Source: DATJOJ01 sp035507035
Lineage (GTDB): Bacteria; Acidobacteriota; Terriglobia; Terriglobales; Acidobacteriaceae
Reading direction: 5' to 3'
Length of the DNA: 64,000 nt
Assembly (NCBI GenBank): GCA_035507035.1
Contig: DATJOJ010000053.1
Location: 23,787-87,786, forward strand
Made by a program: the position numbers and the translations under genes. This document shows, piece by piece, positions 41,307 to 50,797 of the stretch. Position 1 is the first letter of the stretch. The number at the start of each line of letters is the position of its first letter. The notes beneath the pieces are model-generated. The model made no database searches and was not told the DNA's origin. It saw only the letters and a list, made by a program, of their open reading frames with translations.

Positions 41307-41387
41307 CTCAATTTGAGTCAAGAAAGAAAGCATTTCGGAGTGCCGAATTGAGAAATTCTCACCCAGAATGATCGTCTCAAGTTGAGA
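41307..41387. promoter_or_regulatory. Three palindromes, putative enhancer sites for the NtrC-type regulator
   Basis: CTCAATTTGAG (41307-41317), TGAGAAATTCTCA (41349-41361) and TCTCAAGTTGAGA (41375-41387) are each perfect with an odd centre. The first and third share CTCAA-N-TTGAG. Centres are about 43 and 26 bp apart. They lie 130-210 bp upstream of the sigma-54-like promoter at 41517, the usual distance for NtrC-type enhancers, and also 36-116 bp upstream of the kinase operon start. Confidence 0.55.
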
Positions 41388-41516
41388 GGTACGACCTAGC
41401 GATGAGACTGAAAGCTTAGGCGCCGGCAGGTTCCCGCGCGTCTTGCTAGGTAATCTAAACCGCTGATTCTAAACATTATCCATTATGTTACGAACGATTG
41501 CAGAGAGCCTGCACGA

Positions 41517-41532
41517 TGGCAGCGGGGGTGCA
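41517..41532 (+). promoter_or_regulatory. Sigma-54-like -24/-12 promoter
   Basis: TGGCAGCGGGGGTGCA has the invariant GG (41518-41519) and GC (41530-41531) exactly 10 bases apart, with TGGCA and TGCA around them. The expected start would be about 41543, 27 bp before the chosen GTG of the next gene. Confidence 0.5.
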
Positions 41533-41569
41533 CCTTTGGCCGAGGGCTAGCTCGCCTGGGAGCAAAGTT

Positions 41570-41935
41570 GTGTCTTTCGAAAAAATGAGGAGACGAAGTG
41601 CGATGGGACTTTTGGCCTTGAGCCTAGCGACCCACGGTGTTTCGCTCGTTGCTTTCGCCGAGAATCCGGCGACGGCCGAAAACGAGCTTACCCGCAAAGT
41701 CAAAACTAAAGTACCTCCGAATTATCCAGATCTGGCGCGACGGATGAATATTCGCGGTACGGTAAGAGTATTCGTCATAGTTTCCCCCAACGGCACGATT
41801 AAGGAAGTAAAGGCAGTCGGAGGCAATCCCATCCTCGTCGACTCTGCCATCGATGCATTGAAGAAGTGGAAGTTCGAACCAGCCCAGGAAGAGTCGACAG
41901 GAGTTGTGGAGTTTCATTTCCAAGACTTGCGATGA
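41570..41935 (+). CDS. Exported TonB C-terminal domain protein
   Basis: 121 residues from GTG 41570, chosen because GGGAG lies seven bases upstream and the N-terminus then reads as a signal peptide with a basic RRR start (MGLLALSLATHGVSLVAFA). Later ATGs at 41585 and 41603 are possible. The mature part is almost only a TonB C-terminal domain (KVPPNYPDLARRMNIRGTVRVFVIVSPNGTIKEVKAVGG and SAIDALKKWKFEPA), with no Pro-rich linker or membrane anchor, so it is not a full TonB. It may bind a TonB-dependent partner in the periplasm. A sigma-54-like promoter lies just upstream. Confidence 0.8.
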   Translation: MSFEKMRRRSAMGLLALSLATHGVSLVAFAENPATAENELTRKVKTKVPPNYPDLARRMNIRGTVRVFVIVSPNGTIKEVKAVGGNPILVDSAIDALKKWKFEPAQEESTGVVEFHFQDLR

Positions 41936-41995
41936 CGCTGTCTAGTTTACGCGGATGGTGGTTTTCAGTCACTGCGCTTTAGCGGAGGAATGGTA

Positions 41996-43972
41996 ATGAC
42001 GATTGGCAAGAAACTCTATTTGAATTTCGGCGCAGTCCTTGCGATGGTCGTCGTGCTGTTCCTGGTCAATCTTGTCGCGGTTCAGCGGGAACACAGCGCT
42101 AAAGCGGCAGCCTCGCAAGCTCTCAAGATGGCGGAAACTACCGACAAGATCCGCTTCCAGATGATGCAGAACCGCCTCTACCTGAGCAACTATCTTCTGA
42201 GTGGAGATACGCGCGAGGTCGAGCGCCTGAACGAAGGCATCCGGATCCTTGGCGATGCGCTGCAGACCGCCCAAGGCCTGTCTAACTCGGAGCAGCAAAA
42301 AAATGCGCTCTCGAAAGTCGAAGCCACAGAGCAGGCTTGGTCGCGTGAATTTGCCGCGCCCCTTATGGAGAAACGCAAAGACGTTGACAGCGGCAATGCC
42401 ACGGTCGCTGAACTCCAAATTTTCTACTTGCAGAAGGACGCTTCTTCCTGGGTAAAAAATGCCACTGAGTTTTTGGAGATGGCGGACCAGGAAAACACCA
42501 AAGTTCTGGAAGTGCGAAGGAAATCCGACGAGACCGCAGCCACCGCGACCGTCGTCATTGCGTTGATCAGCACCCTGATGGCGCTGGCTCTCGGTTTGAT
42601 GATTGCCTGGTCGAGCGCAAACTCAATTACCGAGCCATTGCGTAAGTTGATGTCGGTTGCGCGCCAAATCGCTAATGCCGGCGACCTTGAGCACGAAATC
42701 GAGATTAATCGCAAAGATGAGATTGGAGAACTGTCCCGTAACTTCAACAGCATGGTTACCTACCTCAAGGAGATGGCGACCGTTTCGGAGGCGATCGCAG
42801 GTGGCAACCTGAGCGTTGAAGTTCAACCGCGTTCAAAAAATGACATGCTGGGCAACGCCTTCGCCCGCATGGTGCAAGGCCTGTACAGCCTGGTGCGCAG
42901 CGTGCGCGATGCTGCGTCGCAAGTAGCCAGTGCCTCAACCCAAGTCGCCCGTGCTTCCGATGAGTCGGCCAAAATCAGCCTGCAAACTTCTTCCGCCATC
43001 GATGAAGTCACCAGCACCATGCACGAAATGAGCGTCAACGTGCAGAACATGGTGAAGAGCACGCAGGTCCAAGCTTCCAGCGTGAGTGAGACTTCGGCAT
43101 CGATCGACCAGATGGTGGCTTCCATTCAGCGCGTAGCCGACACCGCTAAAGTCCTGCTCGACATCTCCAATCGCTCGCGGGAAGAGGTCCACAGCGGCAT
43201 TTCCACCATGGAGAAGGCAACCGACGGCCTGAATCGCATTAACGGAACGATTCAATCGTCGGGAGAGATTATTGGCGTCCTAGGACAGCGTGCGGACGAC
43301 ATCGGAAAGATTATCGAAGTGATTGACGATCTGGCGGAACAGACCAACCTGCTCGCTCTCAATGCTGCAATCGAAGCGGCCCGCGCCGGTGAGCACGGAC
43401 TAGGTTTCGCAGTGGTCGCCGACGAAGTCCGCAAATTGGCCGAAAAATCCGCGCAATCTACGAAGGAAATTTCCGAGCTCATTCAAAGCATTCAAAAGGA
43501 AGCCCGCAAGGCAGTCGAAAACATGAACCGCAGCACGGGCATCGTGAACGAAGGCCTGGGACTCGGACAGGAACTCAGCACGGCGCTGCGCAAGATTTCG
43601 AATGTGGTCACCGAAGTTTATAAGTTCGCCCAGGAGATCGGCGCGGCCACCAACGAACAATCCCACGGCTCATCGCAAATCGCGCGCGCTACCACTCGTT
43701 TGAACGAAATCACCCACGAGATCAACTCGGCCGTAGAAGAGCAGGCGTCGGGCGCCCACGCCGTGGTCAAGGCGATGGAGCGCATGCGCGAATTGGTTCA
43801 GCAGACCACTTCTGGTTCGACTGAACTGGCGGCATCTTCCGAGCAAATGTCCAAGATGTCGCGTGGCCTGCTCGATTCCATGGATCGATTTGCGCTGGAG
43901 CAAACGGCGCGCACCCCTGGATATCTCCCCGACAAAGGAAAGGCCGCCCGCCAAGCTGCCGCGGGCAATTAG
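41996..43972 (+). CDS. Methyl-accepting chemotaxis-type transducer
   Basis: 658 residues from the ATG at 41996 (GGAGG eight bases upstream; an ATG at 41990 is too close). Membrane spans at about 10-30 and 180-200 flank a helical four-helix-bundle-like sensor (residues 30-180), followed by HAMP and the long signalling coiled coil. The tip (DDLAEQTNLLALNAAIEAARAGEHGLGFAVVADEVRKLAEKSAQSTKEI) is the conserved CheA/CheW contact. It is the first gene of the chemosensory unit. The ligand is unknown. Confidence 0.92.
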   Translation: MTIGKKLYLNFGAVLAMVVVLFLVNLVAVQREHSAKAAASQALKMAETTDKIRFQMMQNRLYLSNYLLSGDTREVERLNEGIRILGDALQTAQGLSNSEQQKNALSKVEATEQAWSREFAAPLMEKRKDVDSGNATVAELQIFYLQKDASSWVKNATEFLEMADQENTKVLEVRRKSDETAATATVVIALISTLMALALGLMIAWSSANSITEPLRKLMSVARQIANAGDLEHEIEINRKDEIGELSRNFNSMVTYLKEMATVSEAIAGGNLSVEVQPRSKNDMLGNAFARMVQGLYSLVRSVRDAASQVASASTQVARASDESAKISLQTSSAIDEVTSTMHEMSVNVQNMVKSTQVQASSVSETSASIDQMVASIQRVADTAKVLLDISNRSREEVHSGISTMEKATDGLNRINGTIQSSGEIIGVLGQRADDIGKIIEVIDDLAEQTNLLALNAAIEAARAGEHGLGFAVVADEVRKLAEKSAQSTKEISELIQSIQKEARKAVENMNRSTGIVNEGLGLGQELSTALRKISNVVTEVYKFAQEIGAATNEQSHGSSQIARATTRLNEITHEINSAVEEQASGAHAVVKAMERMRELVQQTTSGSTELAASSEQMSKMSRGLLDSMDRFALEQTARTPGYLPDKGKAARQAAAGN

Positions 43973-43990
43973 CGAGACTGAAGCCGAATC

Positions 43991-44500
43991 ATGAACCGAG
44001 AACTGCACATTGTCGGCTTTAAGATCGGGCGCGAGACCTATGGCGTGCCCATCACCTCGCTGCACGAAATCGTTCGCGTGCCGGAGATTACCGCTGTGCC
44101 GGACGCCCCGGAATATGTGGAAGGAGTAATCAACCTCCGCGGAAAAATTGTGTCGGTGATGGATTTGCGCAAGCGGCTCGGAGAGAAACAAGTCACACCT
44201 AGCCGGCGTAACCGCATTCTAGTGTTGGAACATCGCGGCAAGCTGAATGGGTTAATCGTGGACTCGGCCTCCGAAGTACTCAAGATTCCCTCCTCCGACG
44301 TTGAACCATCGCCGACCGACCTTCTGGAAGGCGGACTGAAATGCGTGACCGGCTTGGGTAAGTACAAGGGCCGGCTGATCGTGTTACTGGATATGGCGAG
44401 GGTGCTCGATTCTCATTCCCTCGCGACCGGAACTACTCCGGGCAGCGAGTCGGCGCCCGTGGGCAAAACAGAAACCGCTCGTGCAGCAACGGCAAAATAG
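43991..44500 (+). CDS. cheW: Chemotaxis coupling protein CheW
   Basis: 169 residues. CheW bridges the receptor tip and the CheA P5 domain. The family signature is clear: FKIGRETYGVPITSLHEIVRVPEITAVPDAPEYVEGVINLRGKIVSVMDLRKRLG, followed by the second subdomain (NGLIVDSASEVLKI). The C-terminal 25 residues are a Gly/Thr/Ala-rich tail. It follows the transducer by 18 bp. Confidence 0.93.
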   Translation: MNRELHIVGFKIGRETYGVPITSLHEIVRVPEITAVPDAPEYVEGVINLRGKIVSVMDLRKRLGEKQVTPSRRNRILVLEHRGKLNGLIVDSASEVLKIPSSDVEPSPTDLLEGGLKCVTGLGKYKGRLIVLLDMARVLDSHSLATGTTPGSESAPVGKTETARAATAK

Positions 44501-44525
44501 CATGGAGGAACGGTAGAAAAAATTC

Positions 44526-45431
44526 ATGGCCAGCCCCGCCTTACAAGTGCAATTGAGTGAGGCCGAACTGAAATTGCTGCAGGCCCTGGTTTATCAGGAA
44601 TGCGGCATGTTTTTCGATTCGCGTCGCGCCCATTTTCTGCAAGATCGCGTGCAGCGCCGGCTCCGAGAGTGCCGTCTGGACTCCTTCTACAGCTATTACA
44701 GCCTGCTCATCAGCAAAGAAGGAAAAAACGAACTTTCCCGGCTTCTGGAGAATTTAACCGTCAACGAGACCAGTTTTTTCCGCAATAAGGCGCAGTTGGA
44801 CCTGTTTCATAAGCACGTTCTCGACGAAATGTTGCGTCGCAAACAGGAGCGAGGCGAATTCTCGATGCGAATGTGGAGCGCTGGCTGCTCTACCGGCCAG
44901 GAAGCTTACACCATGGCGATGTTGTCTTGTGATGCCCTCTCTTACCACGTATTGCGGAATCCCAATGGCTTCGAAATACCGTCGCCGAAGCCGATGGTTG
45001 CCGTTCCGTGGAGGATGGAAATTCTAGCCAGCGACATCAGCTACGCCGTGCTGCAAGCTGGCCAGGAGGGCATCTACTCCGAGACCCAGATGGCTCCAGT
45101 CGATTACTGCTATCGCTTGCGATACTTCGATAAAGTCGGCGACCGTTACGCAGTAAAGAAAGCGCTCAAAGAAATCGTTCACTTCGACTTCCATAATCTG
45201 AAGACCGAGTATTTGCCACAGCGGAACGACGTGATCTTCTGCCGCAACGTCATGATGTACTTTGACGAGGCCGAGCAGAAACGCCTCGTAGAGAAATTTG
45301 CCCGCTGCCTGAATCCGGGCGGTTATCTCTTTGTTGGACACGCCGAAACCCTGCTTGGACTGACAGACAAGTTCAACATGATTTACCGCGATATCGGAAC
45401 GGCCTACCAAAAAATCGAGGTGAGCGATTGA
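44526..45431 (+). CDS. cheR: Chemoreceptor methyltransferase CheR
   Basis: 301 residues. S-adenosylmethionine-dependent methylation of receptor Glu residues. N-terminal helical CheR_N (about 8-65), then the SAM-binding motif MWSAGCSTGQEAYTMAM, ASDIS, and FCRNVMMYF near the end, as in the family. It overlaps cheA by four bases at its end (TTGA). Confidence 0.93.
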   Translation: MASPALQVQLSEAELKLLQALVYQECGMFFDSRRAHFLQDRVQRRLRECRLDSFYSYYSLLISKEGKNELSRLLENLTVNETSFFRNKAQLDLFHKHVLDEMLRRKQERGEFSMRMWSAGCSTGQEAYTMAMLSCDALSYHVLRNPNGFEIPSPKPMVAVPWRMEILASDISYAVLQAGQEGIYSETQMAPVDYCYRLRYFDKVGDRYAVKKALKEIVHFDFHNLKTEYLPQRNDVIFCRNVMMYFDEAEQKRLVEKFARCLNPGGYLFVGHAETLLGLTDKFNMIYRDIGTAYQKIEVSD

Positions 45432-47590
45432 GCCGTACCCCGGACAATCCCGGCGCGGAATTGCGCGAGCTTTTCTTTGAGACGGCGCAGGAGTTGCTGC
45501 AATCGCTCAATGAGGAAGCCCTCAAGCTCGAGAAACAGCCGGGCGATGCAGAAACAGTACGCTGCATCCGCCGTGTCGTGCACACCCTCAAAGGGGACGC
45601 GGCCGCGGTTGGCTTCCGCGAACTGAGCGAATTCGCTCACGAACTGGAAGACGCTCTCGCGATGGAAACCGCAGCGGCGCACCAGTCGCTGGCCGAAATC
45701 GTATTTCAGACGGCCGATCTGTTCGACGGAATGCTCAGCGCTTATCGCAACCAAAGTAAGTTGCCTTCCACGGCCGGGTTGCGGAAGCGAATTCAAGAGT
45801 TAAGCGGAACCCCCAAGAGTCGAAAGCCGCGGCGCAAAAAGTCCGACCCATCCCGGCCCCCGCAAATCGCATGGACCGACGCCGAGAAGCTTGCCATGCA
45901 GCAGGCGGCCGAAAGTGGATTGACAGTTTTTCAGGTCCAGGTAACCATCGATGCCGATTGCGCCATGCCAATCGCGGCGCGGCAATTGGTCCGCAAAGCT
46001 TTGAGCGAGGCCGGAACTGTTCTTGCGTCGCGGCCGGAGCAGGATTCGACCCAAGCCACGAAACAGTTCGACGTACTCTTAGCGAGCCGGCAGACCAGCG
46101 AGCAGTTGGCGGCAAAGTGCCGCATTCCCACGGTTGTCGGGACCACCAAGATTGAGGCCTTGCCCGTCGAGGTATGCAAAGAAGTCCCTTTCGCAACCGC
46201 AGAACCACTTGCATCTAACGCAGCTTCGGAACCGGAAAAAGACTCGGTTGATGCAGCGCCGGAAACCTTTGCCGGGGAGAGCGATACTCCGGTAAAACGC
46301 TCCACGACGACACCAGAGAATATTCTGCGGGTCGATGCCGAGCGCATCGATATCGTCCTCAACCTTGTGGGCGAGTTGATCATCGGGAAGTCGATGCTGC
46401 AACAAGCCGTGACAGAATTCAGCCGCCGGCACCCGAAAGATGCGTTGCGCGGCCGGTTTGCCGATGCCATGGCCTTTCAAGCCCGCGTGTTGGGCGATCT
46501 GCAACGTTCCGTGATGAAGGTTCGGATGGTCCCCGTCGAGCAACTCTTCCGCCGTTTCCCGCGAATGGTGAGGGACGTGGCGCGGCAATGTGGCAAGGAA
46601 GTGCAGTTGGTGGTCAGCGGAGAAGATACCGATCTCGATAAAGGTCTTCTCGACAGTATTGCCGAACCGCTCACGCATTTGGTTCGAAACGCTGTGGGCC
46701 ATGGCATTGAGAGCAAAGACGAACGCGTGCGAAACGGGAAACCTGCCCTGGGAACCGTACGACTGGATGCCTACCACCAAGGCAATCAAGTCGTCGTGGA
46801 AGTAGCCGATGATGGGCACGGCATTGATGTCGAAAAGGTCAAGAGGCGGGCGGTCCAGCGAGGCCTCCTGCAAGCGGAAGAAGCTGGAAGATTAAGCGAG
46901 ACGGAAGCGTTCGCCCTGATCTTCAGGCCCGGGTTCAGCACTGCCGATGAGATCACAGAAATCTCCGGTCGAGGCGTTGGGTTGGACGTGGTGCAAAGCG
47001 TCTTGAATCGGATAAAGGGCGTTGTACAGATAGAGTCGCGCCTGGGCCGCGGGACGACGTTCCGCCTGCAATTGCCGCTGACTTTGGCCATCATCAAAGC
47101 TTTGCTCTTCCGCGTGGAACATCGTTTGTACGCTATTCCGCTGAATTCAGTATCCGAGATCGCGCGCGCCCACGAATTCGATTTGCACCAGGTGGACAGC
47201 CGCGAGGTTCTGCAGTTGCGCAACCAGGTGTTGCCCGTGATCCGGCTAGGACGAGCCGCTTCCGGCGATGCCGATGGCCAACGCAGCAAAATCTTCGTCT
47301 TGGTCATTCATGTTGGGGATCGCAAATTCGGATTGCTGGTGAACTCCCTGGAAGGCGAAGAAGAACTGGTAATCAAAGCTCTGGACGACCATGCGGTTGA
47401 GACCGATCTCGTGAGTGGTGCCTCGATTTTGGGAGACGGACGTGTAGTTTTGATTCTGAATCTGGCCACAATCGTCGATCGCTTCGTGAAGAACTCCTCG
47501 AACGACGGGGCAACATCATCTTTCGGCATCTTGCTTTCCCATGCTGACAAAGCGCGAGCCATCCAAGCTCCGCTCGGGAGGCAGTCATGA
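45428..47590 (+). CDS. cheA: Chemotaxis histidine kinase CheA
   Basis: 720 residues starting with TTG 45428 inside the cheR stop. P1 Hpt domain with phospho-His H52 (VVHTLKGDAAAVGF), a variable linker with a regulator-docking region (about 140-280), dimerisation domain (about 290-370), ATPase with the N-box LTHLVRNAVGHGIE and GRGVGLDVV, and a CheW-like P5 (about 560-690). It phosphorylates CheB and CheY. P5 is followed by a 30-residue tail. It is coupled to cheB by ATGA. Confidence 0.94.
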   Translation: MSRTPDNPGAELRELFFETAQELLQSLNEEALKLEKQPGDAETVRCIRRVVHTLKGDAAAVGFRELSEFAHELEDALAMETAAAHQSLAEIVFQTADLFDGMLSAYRNQSKLPSTAGLRKRIQELSGTPKSRKPRRKKSDPSRPPQIAWTDAEKLAMQQAAESGLTVFQVQVTIDADCAMPIAARQLVRKALSEAGTVLASRPEQDSTQATKQFDVLLASRQTSEQLAAKCRIPTVVGTTKIEALPVEVCKEVPFATAEPLASNAASEPEKDSVDAAPETFAGESDTPVKRSTTTPENILRVDAERIDIVLNLVGELIIGKSMLQQAVTEFSRRHPKDALRGRFADAMAFQARVLGDLQRSVMKVRMVPVEQLFRRFPRMVRDVARQCGKEVQLVVSGEDTDLDKGLLDSIAEPLTHLVRNAVGHGIESKDERVRNGKPALGTVRLDAYHQGNQVVVEVADDGHGIDVEKVKRRAVQRGLLQAEEAGRLSETEAFALIFRPGFSTADEITEISGRGVGLDVVQSVLNRIKGVVQIESRLGRGTTFRLQLPLTLAIIKALLFRVEHRLYAIPLNSVSEIARAHEFDLHQVDSREVLQLRNQVLPVIRLGRAASGDADGQRSKIFVLVIHVGDRKFGLLVNSLEGEEELVIKALDDHAVETDLVSGASILGDGRVVLILNLATIVDRFVKNSSNDGATSSFGILLSHADKARAIQAPLGRQS

Positions 47591-48687
47591 CGAGTCCCGT
47601 GCGCGTGCTGGTTGTGGATGACTCGGCCCTGATGCGCAAGCTGATTCCTCAGCTTCTCGCCGCTGACAGTTCGATTCAGGTGGTTGGCACGGCCATGGAT
47701 GGCATCTTCGGCCTGAAAAAAATCGAGGAATTGCGGCCCCAGGTCATCACCCTGGACCTGGAAATGCCCGGCATGGGCGGCCTTGAAATGCTGAAGGAAA
47801 TCATGCGTACTCACCGTTTGCCGGTGATCGTGGTGAGTTCGCACAGCACCCAAGGAGCCTCAGTCACGCTCAAAGCGTTGTCCATGGGCGCTTTCGATTT
47901 CGTCGCCAAACCCACCGACGTCACCTCGCGCATGTCGGAGGTCGGGAAGGAATTAATTGCCAAAATCAAGGCGGCGGCCCAGAGCCGCGGAATCACCGTT
48001 TCCCGCGTAGAGCAGCCGGTTATTGCCGCGCGCGAAAAGGCCACTCCCGTTCTCAGCGGCCTACCTACACGGGTGATTGCCATTGGCATTTCCACCGGTG
48101 GCCCACAGGCGCTGCAATATTTACTGCCGCAATTGCCCAAGGATTTTCCGGCGAGCATTGTAATCGTGCAGCATATGCCGGAAGGCTTCACGGAAATGTT
48201 CGCCCGGCGCCTGGACGACATTTGCGCTATCCGAGTGAAAGAGGCGCAATCTGGCGATTTGTTGTTGCCAGGGCGTGCGCTTGTATGTCCCGGCAGCCGA
48301 CATATTCGGGTCAAGCGGATGGCGCGGGGCCCGGTCGCCGTGTTGAGTGATGAGCCGCGTGTAAATGGCCATCGTCCCTCAGCTGATGTATTGTTCGAAA
48401 GCGTTGCGGAAGAGTTCCGCGATAACAGCATCGCCGTGATCATGACCGGGATGGGAGAAGACGGCGCTCACGGACTCGGCATGGTTAGAGATGCCGGGGG
48501 CTTGACCATCGCGCAGAATGAGGACTCTTGCATCGTGTACGGCATGCCCAAAGCCGCGATTGAGCGCGGATATGCGGCCCGAATAGTAGGGCTCGATGCG
48601 CTGGCCAACAGCTTAATCGTACATTGCACGCAAGATCGTAAGAACGGCATCGCTAAAGGCGAAGCCGCCGGAGCTGGACACAACTAA
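47587..48687 (+). CDS. cheB: Chemotaxis protein-glutamate methylesterase CheB
   Basis: 366 residues. Receiver (LVVDDSALMRK, phospho-acceptor in ITLDLEMPGM, KPT) joined to the methylesterase domain with the catalytic Ser in GISTGGPQAL, His in VQHMPEGFTEMFARRL and Asp in MTGMGEDGAHG. It removes methyl groups from the receptors, the counterpart of CheR. It overlaps cheA by ATGA. Confidence 0.95.
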   Translation: MTSPVRVLVVDDSALMRKLIPQLLAADSSIQVVGTAMDGIFGLKKIEELRPQVITLDLEMPGMGGLEMLKEIMRTHRLPVIVVSSHSTQGASVTLKALSMGAFDFVAKPTDVTSRMSEVGKELIAKIKAAAQSRGITVSRVEQPVIAAREKATPVLSGLPTRVIAIGISTGGPQALQYLLPQLPKDFPASIVIVQHMPEGFTEMFARRLDDICAIRVKEAQSGDLLLPGRALVCPGSRHIRVKRMARGPVAVLSDEPRVNGHRPSADVLFESVAEEFRDNSIAVIMTGMGEDGAHGLGMVRDAGGLTIAQNEDSCIVYGMPKAAIERGYAARIVGLDALANSLIVHCTQDRKNGIAKGEAAGAGHN

Positions 48688-48743
48688 ATTTCACTTCCGG
48701 TGAGCACAACTGTGCCGGAAGGAAAGAGCAGCAGGAGGTATGT

Positions 48744-49184
48744 ATGGAGCAGTTCGCAGCCGTAAAAAGGACGCAGGACGGGCAACCGGTCCGCTATCTG
48801 ATCGTCGACGATTCTGTCTTCGCCCGCAAGAACCTGGCCCGCATGATCGAGTCGTTTGGCGGCCAACTCGCGGGGGAAGCCGGCGACGGCGTAACCGCGA
48901 TCTCCGAATACGACCGTACGAAGCCGGACATTGTGCTCATGGACATCACCATGCCGCAGATGGAAGGGATTGAGGCCGCGGAAAAGATCGTGCAGAAGCA
49001 CCCTGAGGCGCGTGTCGTCATGGTGTCTTCTGTGGGTTATCAGGAAAACATCGTGGCCGCGTTGCAGCGCGGCGCTCGTCACTTCGTACAGAAACCGGTA
49101 AAGCCGGAAGTATTGTACGAAGTCATCAAATATGTAATGGGCGACGACGGAACCGTGGCGCAAGCCGCTGGAGCGGGAGTCTAA
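48744..49184 (+). CDS. cheY: Chemotaxis response regulator CheY
   Basis: 146 residues, a single receiver with VDDSVFARKNL, the phospho-acceptor in VLMDITMPQM, and K in VQKPVK. N-terminal and C-terminal extensions of about 15 residues are unlike E. coli CheY. AGGAGG precedes the ATG by about seven bases. It lies 56 bp after cheB. Confidence 0.9.
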   Translation: MEQFAAVKRTQDGQPVRYLIVDDSVFARKNLARMIESFGGQLAGEAGDGVTAISEYDRTKPDIVLMDITMPQMEGIEAAEKIVQKHPEARVVMVSSVGYQENIVAALQRGARHFVQKPVKPEVLYEVIKYVMGDDGTVAQAAGAGV

Positions 49185-49185
49185 G

Positions 49186-49689
49186 ATGAGAATGGAGCTG
49201 ATCCAGCCGTTCATCAATGCGGCAGATGCCGTTCTGGCCCAGGGTTTAGAGTCTCCCATGTCCATCGGCAACCTCAGCATGGAGGAGGACGCCTACCGGC
49301 GAAAAGGCGTCGCGACCCTGATCTGGATTACCGGCGATATCGAAGGCCGCATTATCTTCGATATGTCTCCGGAGACCGCCGTTCGCGTGGCCAGCAAAAT
49401 TGCCGGGGCGGAGTTGCCGGAATCCGACGACTTGGTACGTGAGGCGGTGTTCGAGCTCGGCAATCAAGTGACCGGCAATGCGGTCACAACCCTCAACGAC
49501 CAGGGATTCAACTTCCGCGTTCACCCTCCATCGCTGCACACTTCCGACGAGGGACCGAAGGGCACCGAAGATACCGAAGCCTTGGTGATCTGCTTCGAAA
49601 CGGCCAGCGGAAACGTGTACATGAACATCGCGCTACGATATGGTCGCGCGTGCAATCCGAAGAAATCTACAGCCGCGGCGCAAGGATAA
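49186..49689 (+). CDS. cheX: CheX-type CheY phosphatase
   Basis: 167 residues, starting one base after the cheY stop. The CheX/CheC fold is seen in INAADAVLAQGLE, the beta strands around ATLIWITGDIEGRIIFDMS, and the phosphatase helix AVFELGNQVTGNAVTTL with the E...N pair needed to strip phosphate from CheY. It ends the operon. Its position after cheY suggests that it resets that protein. Confidence 0.85.
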   Translation: MRMELIQPFINAADAVLAQGLESPMSIGNLSMEEDAYRRKGVATLIWITGDIEGRIIFDMSPETAVRVASKIAGAELPESDDLVREAVFELGNQVTGNAVTTLNDQGFNFRVHPPSLHTSDEGPKGTEDTEALVICFETASGNVYMNIALRYGRACNPKKSTAAAQG

Positions 49690-49701
49690 GAACCTTCTGA
49701 G

Positions 49702-50766
49702 CTAGGCTTGATTCCCACCAATTTTTGCCTCACCCGCCAGCGGAATATCGCTCAAGATCAGTTCCTCCGGATCCACTGAACTGGCCGTAGCTTGCAGCAT
49801 TTGGGGCGCCATTGACTCGGGCGAATTACACTCGACGCTCTGGGGCATCGGAAGCGCAATGATCGCGACGTAAGCAGCAAGGCGGCCCATGTAAAGGAAA
49901 TCCGCCACGGCAAAGTATGCCAGCGTAACAATGAGCACGCCGCCCATCACTACTGCCGGTGGAAGAACTGCGGCAAAGCCCAACGGAAACGCAACCGCCG
50001 AAGTAGCCACGAAGAACGCAACGACATGCGCCAAACCAAACCAGGTCCCCGCGGCAAAAACGGAGCCGGTTCGATCGCGGCACAGGTTCACCGCAGATGT
50101 AAGCGACCCGAACGTATTCTCGCCGGCGACAACTGCGAAGACTGAGGCCAAAGAAAGAAACCAGTTCACCACCGACCAAGCCAGCCATACCAGGAGCACC
50201 ACGGAGAGAACAATCAAAAAGCTCAGGCCAGGCGCAGCTTCCGCCCTCGGCGATACTGCACTTCCCAGCATCAGGGCGGCAAGGCCACCGACACTAGCAG
50301 CAAGTACAGCAGCTACACGAAGGACATTCAATCCGAAGAGGGATCGTAACCGGAAATTCTTGAGTCTGCAGTCAGGCTGGAGTTGCGAACGAAAATGAGC
50401 CGACAGAGATTTAACCGTTGCCGCGCGCCCCAGTGCAGCGATCACAATCCAGAGAACAGCCAAACATAGAGTCAGAACAATCGACGTACGGACTACTCGC
50501 AGCGCGCTGCCCCGAAAGATGTGTGCGATGGCCTGCCCTACCAACGCCGGCTGCCGGCTTTTCAGCAGAAGCACATCCAACCGAGAAACTGGCAGAGTGC
50601 TTAAATATTCAAAAAACGAGAACGTGATCAGTAGGCCGGCCGCGGCGCTGAAACTCCATCGCCAGGAAATTTCAGCAAAGCCGAAGGACGGTCGGCGGAG
50701 GATCGTGCGGAAACCTTCGAGCGTAGGGGAACGCGAGGTCACCTTGTAGGATAACGCAGCCTGCAA
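49702..50766 (-). CDS. Multi-span membrane protein of unknown function
   Basis: 354 residues. About six to eight hydrophobic segments with Ala/Val-rich helices in the middle (for example residues about 82-105, 150-172, 183-215, 235-262 and 264-290). The N-terminal part (TLEGFRTILRRPSFGFAEISWRW) is conserved-looking, and the C-terminal 50 residues are soluble and acidic. No family recognised. It is convergent with cheX. Confidence 0.6.
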   Translation of the reverse strand: MQAALSYKVTSRSPTLEGFRTILRRPSFGFAEISWRWSFSAAAGLLITFSFFEYLSTLPVSRLDVLLLKSRQPALVGQAIAHIFRGSALRVVRTSIVLTLCLAVLWIVIAALGRAATVKSLSAHFRSQLQPDCRLKNFRLRSLFGLNVLRVAAVLAASVGGLAALMLGSAVSPRAEAAPGLSFLIVLSVVLLVWLAWSVVNWFLSLASVFAVVAGENTFGSLTSAVNLCRDRTGSVFAAGTWFGLAHVVAFFVATSAVAFPLGFAAVLPPAVVMGGVLIVTLAYFAVADFLYMGRLAAYVAIIALPMPQSVECNSPESMAPQMLQATASSVDPEELILSDIPLAGEAKIGGNQA

Positions 50767-50797
50767 CAGTTACAACTTCGCGCGATGAGGACGAGGG

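Noticed and set aside
41329..41344. Sigma-54-like CGGCACTCCGAAATGC on the minus strand before the kinase operon
   Set aside because: GG and GC are 11 bases apart instead of 10, which sigma-54 normally does not tolerate.
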